NCBI GenBank assembly: GCA_030544235.1
Contig: CM060472.1
Location: 16,551,654 to 16,615,653 of the forward strand
Direction: 5' to 3'
DNA from: Lepturacanthus savala
Lineage: Eukaryota; Chordata; Actinopteri; Scombriformes; Trichiuridae
Length of the DNA stretch: 64,000 bases
Positions 1 to 12,597 of this stretch are shown piece after piece (position 1 is the stretch's first letter; every line of letters starts with the position of its first letter). The notes below the pieces were generated by a model. That model searched no databases and had not been told where the DNA came from. It saw nothing but the letters and a program-made list of their open reading frames with translations. The position numbers were made by a program, and so were the translations under genes.

Positions 1-344
1 AATCCCTTTCATATAAATACTTGCTGTTTCCAGCTTTTTATGATAATAAAAGCCGACATCTTTGTTAAAACAAATAATCTGAATGAGTTCACAATCACCA
101 TTTTATACACTGATCAATCAATAATCACATTTACATGCATAGTAATGAGCCTAATAGTGACCTTATTCTAAATAAGACAACATTCTGATTGATTGATTAC
201 ATGAGTTGATTATGGAGCATTCTGTTCATTTTTATGTTTACATGCTACAGAACATGAGTATGATTTATGACTATTTTCTGGTGAGAAAAATGGTTATTTA
301 GATGTTTTATAGAGTTTTATAGAGACAAACCTAGATATTTTAAC

Positions 345-945
345 CCATGTGTCAAGTTGATTTATTTGTATGGCCCAAAATCACAAATCACAGATTCGCC
401 TCAGGGCTTTACAGTTTGTTCAACAGCAAAACAGAGGGTGTCCGCCTGCCCCCCATACTGAAACAGGAAAATGGTTCCACAGGAGAGGAGCCTGATAGTT
501 GAAGGCTCTGCCTCCTGTTCTACTTGTAGAGATTCTGCTAATGTCTAGTAAGTTGTATTCTGGGAACACAGACTTCTTAATGGATGAAATGAACTATGAG
601 TTCTTTAAGATAAGAGGGAGCTGGACCATTAAGAGCTTTGTAAATGAGGAGGAGGATTGTGAATTCTATTCTCAATTTAACAGGAAGCCAGTGGAGAGAA
701 GCGAATACTGGTGAGATATAATCTCTTCTTCTAGTGTCTGTTAACATACATGCAGCTGCATTTTGGAGCAGCTCTTGAGTCCTTAGAGACTTTTTGGAGC
801 AGCCTGACTACAAAAAAATGCAGTAATCCAGCCTGAAAAGAACAAATGAGTGGACTAGCTTTACCTCATCTTTTATAGACAGAAAGTGCCTGACCTTTGG
901 GTGAAAGCAGGCACTTCTTGAAGGATGGATCTTGATCAACGCTGA
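345..945 (-). mobile_element. L2-type LINE relic, ORF2 3' end and tail
   Basis: Read on the minus strand this matches the C-terminal region and 3' tail of fish L2 LINEs: a segment for a [15 protein letters not shown] stretch (about 945-740), then the R-x-GG-x-AF region, then a tail whose sequence on the given strand is TTTGTATGGCCCAAAATCAC. Many substitutions and stops. The same region of L2 occurs at 32090-33104. Family assigned from memory. Confidence 0.65.
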
Positions 946-1639
946 ATCCCGGATTCTTTACAAACTGTGTGCCTTTTTACAGAAAGTGTCTGTTGTTTAC
1001 TGTCGCCATGATGACGGCGTTTAATCCCATTCAGTTCGATCACCACGAGTTGGGTGTCCCAAATTGCGATTCAGAGGTCATCTTAAGAAAAAAGGAAGAT
1101 TTTGGGTCAAGCGTTTTTTCACATGCCTGTTTTTGTAAACAGATGCTAGATGCAGGGATCTGAGGGAAACAGAAATGTAAACCTCTTTCCCTCTGTGTGT
1201 GTCGCATAAATCACATATTTGAAGGCTTTTCAGCCCTTAAATGTCAGACACAGTTTCCTGCTGCGCTGATAAATGAGGTGCAGCAGATATTTCTCTGAAT
1301 CTTGTTTCCCTCCTCCCACATCTGTGCCTCCTAACTAGGAACCTCTTAAAAATACATATTGCATGAGTCCAAACACGCGAGCTTCAGCTGTGTTGCTTTT
1401 ATCACATCTATTGACAGAAAACAGCAGTGTGGCCCTTCAGTAAATAAGGTGAAACAAACAAAACATGGCTCTTTACGTTAAATATATATAGGTTAAATAT
1501 AGTTTACCCTCCACAGACGCTTTAAACATGCACTGTATCTGTATATGAAGCAAAGAATTTCTGTCTGTGTTGCATATATTATATATATTGTAGAAAAATT
1601 CAGCTGGTCTATGGTATTTTCCATATAAACCGCTCCTAT
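946..1639. other. no gene recognised
   Basis: Unique-looking AT-leaning sequence. A 64-codon open frame at 969-1163 has no recognisable features. Nothing else seen; the same holds for 1-344. Confidence 0.5.
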
Positions 1640-2010
1640 TTGCATCTATATAGATTTTTCCACCATTTAAAATTTTGTCTTTCAATATCACATTTTAAAC
1701 AATCATCACCAAGTGTGGACTCACAGACCAAGCCAGAAAAAAAAAATACTGTTTATTATTTTTAAATATTTATACAGCTGATTTTACTCAATGCTGTGGG
1801 CGGGGCTTATATTACAAAAAACACGTGTCTCCTGACTCTATCTCTAACGATACCTCCTGAAAGCTTTGTGCTATTGGAACCACATTTGGTGGACAGGTGT
1901 AGTTATGATGTCTGAGTGACCAGGACAAATCTGATGCCATTCAGCCAATCACACATTCCTACACCGATGGTGGTGGCCGCCATACAAGGTGCCGACCACA
2001 TATCAGGAAG
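1640..2010 (+). repeat. unclassified dispersed repeat, copy 1
   Basis: Shares TTTGCATCTATA...TTTTTCCACCATTT, ACCAAGCCAGAAAAAA and TATGATGTCTGAGTGACCAG-like blocks with 47155-47580 and 58925-59350. No coding sequence survives. Confidence 0.6.
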
Positions 2011-2287
2011 CTAATAGTTCATATACATTTACACTCTAGGGAACAGTCAGAGGTTCAGTATCTTGTCCATGTACACACTGAAACATCGACATGCAGACAT
2101 CTACAGTTACACACAACACGATGGATAATGCAATAGTTGTCCCTACTAAACAGATGTAAACAGCAATTTTTCATCCCGATTCATAATATTATCACCATAA
2201 ATTGTCTATTTCAGCAGCAGTGAAGAAGTTCATCGTCTGTCTGCTGTTTTTATCACACAGGAATAATTCAAAGGCTCAGAACATCTC

Positions 2288-2290
<3 letters not shown>

Positions 2291-2318
<28 letters not shown>

Positions 2319-2393
2319 CAGTAATTAAGAGGATTTCCGTCCACAGCTCCTCAAAAGTCTAGAGGGAGGAGGTGTGTGTGTGTGTGTGTGTGT
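2291..2393 (+). repeat. two (GT)n microsatellites
   Basis: (GT)14 at 2291-2318 and a second GT run at 2371-2393, separated by unique sequence. Confidence 0.95.
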
Positions 2394-2904
2394 TTTCATC
2401 CTCTGTGCCTCGTCTAATTAGCGCTGCCTGTAAATATTTCATGTCTGACAGCAGAGCAGCAGAGGACGCTAACACGGCCTGCTAACACACTCGCTGAACC
2501 TGCAGCCTCCACCCTCTGCCCTCGTCCTGTTTTCTGATCCCAGTTTAAAGACAGGAAACCGTTTAGAAAGAAACTACAACAAACCACAAGAGACAAGAGT
2601 TTAGTTTGGCACCAGCTTCTGATTCACAAACTTCTGAGTTTGTTGCACAGCTGCCATCGGTATCAGCGGCTAAACTGAGATGCTAGCAACAGCTCAAAGT
2701 GTTAAATCAGCTGCTGCTAGAAGAGAATGTTTTAACCAATTAGGAGCTGATTCTGCTGCAGCTCGTTAATGATTTCTGTCTTTTACATTATTGTTTTATT
2801 TTCATACCGATGAAAAAAGATTCCGTTGTAGTCGTTCTCACTTTCAAAGATACTTTTTTATTTAGTTTTAGTCTTGTTTTGTCATAAAATGTTTGTCATG
2901 ATAA

Positions 2905-3022
2905 AATGAACGCTAGCTAAAAGCTAAATGCTAACTAAAGCCTAAAACCTAAAGGCTAATTAAAAGTTAATCATAACCAAAGCCTAAATGCTAATTACAA
3001 GGTAAATACTAACTAAACAGGA
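2905..3022 (+). repeat. GCTAA(A)-rich degenerate repeat
   Basis: About ten imperfect copies of AAATGCTAACTAAAGCC-like motifs, AT-rich. No other feature. Confidence 0.6.
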
Positions 3023-3664
3023 AATGCAAAGTGCTGCAGACCGAGAGTTTCCCTCCATCGTTCTCAACACTTTAATTTCATCTTCATCAAAAGTCACACA
3101 TCACTTTCCATACTTCACTTTTCATCTTTCATCCTTCAGAAAATCCATCATCCGGCGACACAGGTTTCCTCTGCATGTCCAAAAATCATCCGTGTTACTT
3201 CTGCTTCTTTGTGCAGAAACGACAGCGTCCACTCCTCCATCGCTCTTCATTTGCTCCTCGTATCTGCCACTTCCCGTCTGCTGTGTCCATACATCTTAAT
3301 ATTCCTGCTTCATCTGACTTAACGAGAGAGGGAATAGAATACAGGGAGATAGGGGGAGGAGAAAGGTGTTTGTTGTGATCAAGCGGATTTATAAAGCCTC
3401 ATTTCCTGCTTTAATATCCCAAGGAGGCCATTTTCAGATTGGAATTTTAATTTTCTTTGAATGAGGGAATACTGAAAATACGACAAAGATGGCAACGGTG
3501 TACAAGTGAACGACACTCAACTTTCTACTTCTGAACTCAGGGCAAATCCTTGTACCCAGACATCAGCTGTCTGATGTCACAATGGCACAGAAATGGTAAG
3601 AAATCAACTAAATAATGCCATTATCATATCAGCTGTTCTACATGTATTAAGATAACGTAGTTTC

Positions 3665-3722
3665 TAAGCCTTTATTAATCCCCCCTCCCTGCATGGATTA
3701 ATAAAGGTTATTTTATCTTATC
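3665..3722 (+). repeat. short retroelement 3' tail relic
   Basis: CTCCCTGCATGGATTAATAA followed by AGGTTATTTTATCTTATC has the form of a fish retroelement tail ending in ATCTTATC repeats. A similar tail (CCTCATGGGGATCAATAAAA) is at 33697-33718. Confidence 0.4.
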
Positions 3723-4015
3723 ATTGCTACAGAAGCAATAACACAAGAGTAAGAGAAAAATTACAAGATATAAAATACATTCGCTATCAGCAGATAAGCT
3801 AGTGAACTGCATGTTTTTATACATTTCCAAGTACAAACACACTCCAAAATAAGATGTATAAAAAGCGTCTGTTAGCTCATGCACGGATGCGATCACGTTG
3901 ACTGCTGATGTTTGGTGTTTGTCGACTGGAAGAGAGGTCGGAATTCAGAAATTTCACCAGGGAAATTTCACCTTCTGACGTTTAATGGCAAATTTGGAAA
4001 AAATGGTATAAATGG

Positions 4016-4385
4016 GGGCGACACGGTGGAGCAGGGGTTAGCGCTGTAGCCTCACAGCAAGAAGGTCACAGGTTCAAGACCTCCTTGGTCCTGGGTCTGG
4101 GACCTTTCTGTGTGGAGTTTGCATGTTCTCCCCGTGTCTGCGTGGGTTTTCACCGGGTACTCCGGCTTCCTCCCACAGTCCAAAAACATGCTGAGGTTAA
4201 TTGGCAACTCTAAATTGCCCGTAGGTGTGAGTGTGTGAGTGAATGGTGTGTGTGCCCCACGATTGGCTGGCGACCATCTGGGGTGTATCCCTGCCTCTCG
4301 CCGTAATGCGCTGGGATAGGCTCCAGCAGACCCCTGCGACCCTAATGAGGAATAAGCAGGTATAGAAAATGACTGACTGACTGAC
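4016..4385 (+). mobile_element. tRNA-derived SINE, full copy with target duplication
   Basis: Starts GGGCGACACGGTGG, carries a box B-like GGTTCAAGACC near 4072-4082, a body with TGGAGTTTGCATGTTCTCCC, and a GACTGACTGACTGACTGG tail. The 12-bp TGGTATAAATGG occurs at 4004-4015 and again at 4386-4397, a clean target-site duplication. The box A-like TGGAGCAGGGG has one mismatch. Same family as 28650, 58609 and the minus-strand copy at 5197. Confidence 0.85.
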
Positions 4386-5196
4386 TGGTATAAATGGTAA
4401 GTATACATGACTATGGCCACAGGCTATTGTTAGCCATTGTTAGCATGATCTGCATTGTAGTTTGTACATATCATATGTGTCTATAACAGTATAACAGCAT
4501 TTACATATACACACATCAAACAATATGAATACGGCTAGTTAGAAATGCTACAAATTGAATATTACAGGATCTTCTATTGCTGTTAACATCTGCAGCAGCC
4601 ATCTTGGGATGTCACCTCAGTGGGTGTTGAGGATCTCTAAGTCTGAAATCCGACTTCAGGGGGGTGTTCCAGATGAGATTTTCCACCCGGAATTTGGAAA
4701 TCTCCAATATCCCAGTACAAATGAAACGCAACATAAAATCCACCGCTTCATCACAACGTTACTCAAGCAGTCGTAGTACAGCCGCCGTCTATGTAGTCTT
4801 GTTTAGCACTTGACCTCCACATGCTTCCACGCAGTACAGTATAGGTTATGAGAGTACATTGAGTGTTCCTGTGCTTGTGTGACAGTATGGAATTTGCAGC
4901 AGACTCTTGCTGTGAACGTAGCACCGCAGCGTGTACGGTTCAGGCCACGTGTCAGTGAATAAATTCTCCTGCTGTGGACGGAGACGTGTCCTGTCGTCCT
5001 GCTGATCTTGTTAATCAGCACAAGTGGCGAGTGAGTTTTAAATCCTTAATTATAAACCAGTTCGCAGCATCTCTGTTCTGCATATGCCTGCGCACAGAAA
5101 CTCTGCAATTCATAGCCGTTACATTATAGATGTGATTGTTTAGGTTGGTGGTTTGAGACTCTTTCTCTGGTGTAAACCCCAAAATATTCACAAATA

Positions 5197-5519
5197 GTCA
5201 TCTTCTATACCTGCTTATTCCTCATTAGGGTCACATGGTCTGCTGGAGCCAATCCCATCGCGTTACGGTGAGAGGCAGGGATACACCCCAGATGGTTGCC
5301 AGCCAATCGTGGGGCACACACACCATTCACTCACACACTCACACCTATGGGCAATTTAGAGTTGCCAATTAACCTCAGCATGTTTTTGGACTGTGGGAGG
5401 AAGCCGGAGTACCCGGTGAAAACCCACGCAGACACGGGGAGAACATGCAAACTCCACACAGAAAGGTCCCAGACCCAGGACCAAGGAGGTCTTGAACCTG
5501 CGACCTTCTTGCTGTGACC
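5197..5519 (-). mobile_element. SINE copy, minus strand, head truncated
   Basis: The reverse complement of the 4016-4385 element from its tail (CTATACCTGCTTATTCCTCA) to the box B region (GTCTTGAACCTGCGACC). The head with box A is missing, so it is 5'-truncated. High similarity suggests recent activity. Long open frames here on both strands are by-products. Confidence 0.85.
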
Positions 5520-8500
5520 TTCTTTGACCTTCTTCTTCTGCTCTTTGGTGGAGCATAAATGAAACCTACCTGACAGTAAAGGGTAAAAGTAAAGGGACGA
5601 AATAACAAGATTAAATTGTTTGACTTTGCAGTAAACTGTTGCAACGTCTGAGTCTCGCCTCCGGTCTGCCAGTAAACCCAGAAATCCCTGCATATCCCTC
5701 GATGTCCGTCGCCAGCACCATCCAGCCAGCGAGTGTCCAGGATACGTTGTCACGGAAACAAAGTGGTGCAGGAGGAGGGGGAGGCTCAGAGGCCCACAGC
5801 TTCCTGACAGCGGACCGGAGGTTCAGGCGCATTTTCACGCCGAGCCCCCCGGGCTCCAATGGCGGGAAACGTCTTCCTCATGCAAGTTTAACGCGACACG
5901 AAGAAGAAACCGCGCGGCAGGTCAGATGAACGGGAGAAGAATAAAGAAGCGGAGACAGTGATGGAAAGCGATGGCGACAGACAGGAAGGAATGTTTTGTC
6001 CTCTCAGCTCCCCACCGGCGTTCAACACCTCCCAGAGAGACGGGGACGTTCATGTCAGTGCCGGGTTTTAATTTTAGCATCCAGCGTCTGATTAACACTC
6101 AGCTCGCCTCGCTGGCCTTTTTATTACGAGCGCGCGTCTCGTCCCGGTGACAGGCCGGCGGAGGTCAGACACTCCAGAGGGCAAAACCGAGACAATCTGT
6201 CAATCTCGCCATCATTTCTAGGTTACAAAAAGGCAGATGGCGGCCACGAGAAAAGGAGGGAGAGAGAGAAGATGATGCATGCTGATATGGTGTCTTGTTT
6301 AACCTTACATTAATTCAATATTTATTTAGGGGTTTATAAATGTTTAATAGACAGTAAATCAATATTTATGAGACAGATAATGAATCTGTCAGGACACCAG
6401 CAGCATTTTAATGCTACAGTGAGTCTGGAATAAAATCTGCCACCGAGAAGGCGAGTGAGATGCTGCGTGGACACACGGAGGAGATTACTAATTCATCGAC
6501 CCTCAGTCATTTATTAGGTCTGGGTCACGGTGACGGAAGGAAACCTGCTGCTGCTGCTCCTGCTACTCAGGGAGGTTTTCCTGAGACAGAAAGCATGTTC
6601 TGATCCCTGCATCGATTGGATTCTCCTGCACGTTTGAGCTGCCCAACGCAAACCGTGACGTGACTGTAGAAGTTGAACATAGAGAGAATACTGGACACAA
6701 GCTCCATCATAATTGATAGAGATATAACTGCTGGATGTGGAAACAACTACTCAGTAAGATGGTAATATGAGATAATTCGTGTTCAGAGACAATTCTGCTG
6801 AAAATAAGTGGACAACATAATTGCGAGTGAAACTACAAAGGATCAAGAATAGTACCCTGAGAAACCCCACCAGTAATTAATGACATGATCAATCATGTTG
6901 TCACTGCTAGATGTGAAAATAAGCAGCTCTTTGCAAACAATACCAACATATTAAAAGATGTGCCAGAGTCGTGCTTGTGCCACTTATTTCTGATGAAACT
7001 AAATAATAAAACATCAGTTGCTGCAGGTCTAATGTCAGTGAAAGATGTGGTTTCAGTTGAATGATAATAAACAGTATGTAAACTTTAACAGTATGTAACA
7101 TAGAGCAGCGTTTCCTCTCTTTAACCTTTACCAAGCGCTGCAAGAGTCTGAACAAACCATAAAATACAATCATTCTGCAGGCTGGTCAGTACGAGTGGAT
7201 AATATCTTGCAAGATGTGATATTTGAGGGGAAAACAGCAGAAATACAGTGTCGTATGTTCAGTATTAACATTTAAATCTGAGGGGTTAATTTTTGGTTAT
7301 GAAACAGTCTCATTTATATAGGGGTGAATCTACATTACCCACATGTGTGTGTGCATTTTCAACAAATGTCTTTTCTTCGCTGAAGTTTATTATTAGTTTA
7401 TTATTATTATTATTTTGCGGCAGAGTTGATCAGAACTTCCTTGGAATGATGAAAGAATTTCCTGCAGCAGCAGCAGGTAGCCAGTGACGGATGAAGACAG
7501 AGATAGAGATGTAATTACCTAGTACCTGATACAGTTGTTGGAGAGAAAAAAAAAAGTTCAGGTTCACACTAATGAAGGAATTAATTTTTTACCAACCTCC
7601 CAGATATTCTATTTTAAAAAGGTTCAGTAATCTACAGCTGAACACTGTAGGTTTTACAACAATCTATAGAGGTGAACAGGGAAAAGATCATTTTTTTTGG
7701 GGGGGGGACTATTTTCAGCAGCGGATTAATCCACATTTAGTGTTTTTGCTATAGTATTTGTGTGTGTGGGGGTGTGTGTATGCGTACATGGGTTATTGGT
7801 GATGAAGGAACATGTCACCAGTGCAGCGCTGTAACTCATGGCTCATTTATGCTTCTGTGTTGAATTAATGCTGTGAGGTTCCCATAGCCTGATGTTCACC
7901 TCTAACTACACGTTGCAGCAACAACTGTGATTCATCTGTTCCTTTGGTCTCTCGGTAGCACTGAAAAAAAACCCAAAGTAAGTTCAACTTTCAGTAGTTT
8001 TCTGCATAAATCTCCTTTGAAGTGTTCTTTCTGCGTCGGTCAACATTTATTAGCTCCATATCCAACATAATCCGCTAAATTTCAGTTGCCATTGTTTGTT
8101 GAACAAGAAGAAGGCAAGCAAAACTCAACATAGACAGGCGGTGTGTTTGTACAGATGGCCTAGTTGCTGATAAAGTTGCATTGAATCAACATAGAACCAT
8201 GAATCAGGCTTCACTGGGGTGTTTTTATTCATTTATTGGACAGGTCTACAACAGAGAAAGAAGAGACATGAGGCTTTGATACAATACTTAATGCATTAAT
8301 TCATTCATTATATATAAATAAAATCTCCCGACATTTCACTCGTTCAGGAATGGATTTCACTTTCTTACATGACTCCATCTTGATCAAGCTTAAAAAAAAA
8401 AAGACCCAGACTAGCAAATCTCAGCTCTGCACTTTCATTTAGTGGAGAGCTCATGCTCCAATGTCAAAGACTGACCTTCACCAAACAATATCCAGAGAGG

Positions 8501-9479
8501 CAGAGAGAGTGATGCAAAGAGAGAGGGAGAGAGGAAGAGAGGGGGCCAACGGAAAAGACAAAAGAGAATTAGAGAGACAAAAGAGAAAAAGACTTTATCC
8601 AGAGCCGGCACAGGCGGAGTGAATGAAGTCGACGATCCACAGAAGATACTACTTCATCCTCTCCGTATAAACAACTGAGAACGTGAGCTGGGAACAAAGC
8701 TCACGCTGTCGCCACGGCAGCAGCTGCCGCGTTCGGGCTTTCATCTCCGAAGAAGCTCCGCGCACAGATCCTCAAGAGAAAGCTTTTTTTTTTCTTTCAT
8801 AACTGCAGATATAAGACTCAAAGAAAAAAGATGCTTTTAATCCGCGCACCTGGAGCAACGGCGCTGCTCGGCAAAGCTCCGCCAATCAATACGTCTTTAT
8901 ATTAATAATAAATCAAATTGCTCTGTAATGTGAAAAGAAACTGCTCTCAATAACAAACCAACAGACCTCTGCAACTTTAACCTCTAGAGTATTCTACTAT
9001 GAAACGATACCTAAAAGAAAAAAACCTTTGTGTAGTAATGTTTTTCAGGGATGATTCGTTTAGTTCGTCCTGAAAGGCAAACAGAGTATTACACCGGCTT
9101 CAGTTTACTGCAATTATTCATTCAACCTCACTGTTAAACAACCTCTGACATGACTTCAAACACAATCTAAAGTCTTTAAACTACAGTGGAACAGGCTGAA
9201 AACATTTAGAGAGTAAAATATATATATTCTACACCTGCAAACAAACCAAAATTGACCCGACTGATGGTTTATCGATGTAAATTAGCTAAATTAGCGTCAA
9301 TTCTGACTCGACACGTTGGCACATTGCTACTTGTTCTTATCTTCCTATCTTGTTTTTATCTTCTTTAGGCAAAATATCCAATTCTAAAATGAGTCACGGT
9401 TGCGTCTGGAGAACAATCTGCAGATGCAATGGATGCGCAGCGCGTCATTTCAGACAGAGGAGACGTGCTGTTTTTTACA
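5520..9479. other. non-coding flank
   Basis: 5640-6180 is GC-richer with scattered CpG, and 8490-8590 is a purine-rich (AGAG) tract. GTGAGCT-GGGAACAA-AGCTCAC at 8683-8704 is a perfect 7-bp-arm hairpin. No exon with convincing splice signals. Confidence 0.45.
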
Positions 9480-9830
9480 AATGAGTTCATATGAGACGAA
9501 CATTGTTCCAAAAACCCACAGGGTAGCTATGAAATAAGTAGTTTCCCTTCGTTTGGATCAGAGTTTGCATTCTTACCAGAGGGACCGCACCAAAGTCACT
9601 TGGTGTGGGGTCGAGTGGACCGAGGAAGGAAAATGAATCGAACATTTGGTTCGATTGGACCATTTGGTGCCGACCAACTCCTATTGGTGTGAAAGAGATG
9701 CAAAGATCTTCATTTTGTGATACCAGCGTCGCGTCCACAGTTCCCAAAGAAACCTTCAAAGGTTGTTGATGTGCTTCATTTGATGGCGAAACAAATGCGT
9801 TGGTTAAAGGATTCATAGACGTGTTGGGGG
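9480..9830. repeat. possible DNA-transposon relic
   Basis: ACCAGAGGGACCGCACCAAA and GTGGACCGAGGAAGG recall the ACCGCACCA/GGACCGA motifs of a common fish transposon end. A 109-codon minus-strand frame is open but unrecognised. Weak. Confidence 0.25.
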
Positions 9831-9837
9831 CAGTGCA

Positions 9838-9982
9838 GGTTCTTGTTTATATTTGTGAGGGTTCCCATTTATATTTATAGATGTGACAGCTTCAGTCTAT
9901 ATTCGTAGATGAGAGGGTTTCTGTTTATATTTATAGATGTGAAGCTGTCTGATTATATTTTATAGATGTGAGGTTTTCCTGC
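9838..9982 (+). repeat. ~33-bp tandem repeat, four diverged copies
   Basis: Repeats of a TTATATTTATAGATGTGAGG-like core at 30-40-bp spacing (for example near 9845, 9870, 9930 and 9952). Function unknown. Confidence 0.65.
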
Positions 9983-12315
9983 GCTGCACTGATTTGTGAT
10001 CACCAGAGTAAAAACTCTGTGAGACTGAAACCCTCATTCATTCATTCCTCTCGGTAAACTGAGATTATAAATCCAGAAAGCCTCGTTTTGGTTCCTTGAG
10101 AAATTTCCCATCTCACATTTGTCTTATAGATACCGAAAGAAGATGAATGCTTATCCTCTGTGGCGACATCTGCTGTGGGTTTTTTTTTCCTGCCTCCGCT
10201 TGTGATGGAGCTCCAGCGTTGGGGTGATCCGCTGTTTAATTACAGCCCCGTTTCACCAACATGTGTTTCACTGATGTTTAATGAGAGCCACAGATTCAGG
10301 GTTAGAGTTTAGCTCCATTATTAAAGGATCTGCTCAGCTTAAACCTGCAGTTTTCATCACAAACAAGTAACTGTGACCCCGAGACATCTTTTAATACTTT
10401 GAACCTTTTATGAAACAGTTCCACATCTGGCAGTTACAACCCAAACATCGATGATGGATCGTATATAAAGACCTGACGACAGCCCCGGAAAGTTCCTAAT
10501 TGTCCCGAAATCTAAGCCCTTTTAATGCTGCATTCGATTGAACTCGGAACTTGCAAAGATCCAAGTGTGAAATTCCGACTTCCAAGGTAAAGTCCGACTT
10601 CACTGTGCAAGCTTGGAAAACATGGCCGACCACAGTATGGTGATGTTTGTTTAGATGTCTTTCCAGCATCAAAGAGTGCTGCTATGGAAGTACATTAGGT
10701 TCTTAAGGCAGAGAGAAAGACAAACGATATCTGCTGCAAGTATAATAACTACTAATTACGCTCTTTAACGCAGGAAGTCCCTCACTTCACTTTGAACAGC
10801 CATACAATGAAATATAGCGTTTATCATCATCTTCTTGCTATAATTAGATGCTAGAATAAAAATAGCATTTTTTTTAATAACCAAATTAACTAATTATTAG
10901 TTCTAACTATTCAGACACTATTATGATTGGAGAGGCAATTATGTAAGTAGATACATTTATATAGTTTTTAAATCTGCCCTTTGAGGAAAACCAAGACGAT
11001 GTGGCCCGGGAGTTTGACACCTATGGGTCTGTATCATTGATGATAAACTGGTCACCCTAGGGTTGTGTATCTGTCCACTATTGTCTGTCAGCTCCTAAGG
11101 GAACCATCTGCTTTATCTACTATATGTTCACCTATTAGTCTGCAGCTAACTGTGTGTTCGGTGCCAGGTTGTTGGTGTCCAGTCGATGCGCAGTGAGCGC
11201 GATCGATGGTCCTCAGGTGTGTTCTGTGGGAATCTGACAAGCGGGAGGTGAAGCCACGACTCGACTGAGGCAGTTAAAAACATTTCAGCAATGGACGACA
11301 GTCATTTTCTCGGAGACGGCGACGAGGAGAGGCCGTCCTGCTGTTTCTAAGCTCACATCTGAAACGGCGCTCCCACTGTGGTCGCTGCCTCCTGTGACGG
11401 AGGACAAATGAAGGACCGAGCCACATTAATGAGACCAAAGTTGTAATAAACCTCCGGGGAACCATCCTTTAAGGCCCCTGGCTTTTGTTCAGGGTTTTTT
11501 TTTTTTTCCCCCTCTCCTCTCTCGTTATTAAATTTTACGCTCAGATGAGTGTTGCTGTAATGTCTGCTCTCCAGCTGTCGTAACATCAAATTAAATGAAA
11601 GAAATTTTCATTCCATTGATTCTTTTATTTTGCCCCCCCCTGCAGTCCCCTCTCCCTCTCGCGGCCAATTCATCCATCTCACCTTCCTCTCTCGCTCCGT
11701 CCTCTCCTCCCCCCTCTTCTCTCACGTACAATAAATCCATCTACACCTCCGCTCGGCTCTCTCCTTCTCTCGCTCTCTAATTGACACTAAATTCAGCCCT
11801 CCCTCCTCTCCCCCCTCATCCCTTCCTCCTCTATATGTGCTGACGGGGGAGTTTGTTGTTTTCCCCCGCTGGCGTTTCTCCGGAGCTTTCGCCCCGGCGG
11901 CCCGACTCTCCGGGGTCAATCTGTCACCTTCACACCGCTGCAGTTGCCCTCCGTTCATCCGTCCATCCCGCTATCGTCCCTCCATCTATTCTCCCTCTGC
12001 TCCCTGGTGTTTTCCTGCATTTTCCTGAGCACAAAACCCCACATGCAAAGAAAGAATCAAGCATTTCCAAAGCATCTTTGCTGTTGTGGTGCATATTGAA
12101 GTACATCTCTGGGAAAAAAAACAAAACAAGAGAAGCCACTGCAAAAGTATGTTTTTTTTTCTGATTTCACTACTTAAACTATAAACTACTGAACATTTCT
12201 CCCAAATTCCAAATAAAAATTAGTTTAAAGCATTTTTTTTTTTTATGAAAATGACAAATATATGGCAATCTCAAACAATACAAAGAAACAAGATCAAATT
12301 CATTTTAAAGTAACA
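9983..12315. other. non-coding flank
   Basis: 10540-10640 contains CGGAACTTGC/AAATTCCGACTT motifs typical of a small fish repeat; a similar ATCCGACTT piece is near 4646. 11500-12020 is a T/C-rich, CpG-containing segment. No gene supported. Confidence 0.4.
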
Positions 12316-12597
12316 TACACTACCATTCAAAATCAGAAATACACTATACATTGCTAATGTGGTAAATGACTATTCTAGCTGCAATTGTTTTTGGTGCAAT
12401 ATCTACATAGGTGTATAGAGGCCCATTTCCAGCAACTATCAGTCCAGTGTCCTAATAGTACAATGTGTTTGCCCATTGCATCAAAAGGCTAATGTAATAA
12501 AATGTTCTATTAATTTTCACAACTCATGGTGGTAAATAAAAAGGGAGCCTTTAATGAAAAACACTAAATTGTCTGAGTGACCCCAAGCGGTAGTGTA
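12316..12597 (+). mobile_element. Tc1/mariner-derived element with internal deletion
   Basis: Starts TACACTACCATTCAAAA and ends CCCCAAGCGGTAGTGTA, which are inverted ends with TA at the borders. The inside matches the 25080-25210 and 37180-37310 sequences (ATTGCTAATGTGGTAAATGA, GGTGTATAGAGGCCCATTTC). The transposase region is lost. About 280 bp. Confidence 0.75.

Noticed and set aside
4072..4082. tRNA gene from box B-like GGTTCAAGACC
   Set aside because: No foldable tRNA around it. The same segment recurs in dispersed SINE copies, so it is a SINE head.
5331..5753. 140-codon minus-strand ORF and overlapping frames
   Set aside because: Most of it is the SINE copy; similar frames appear in the 4052-4420 and 28635-28970 copies.
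9487..9816. 109-codon minus-strand ORF as a gene
   Set aside because: Flanked by motifs of a dispersed fish transposon end and without domain or splice support.
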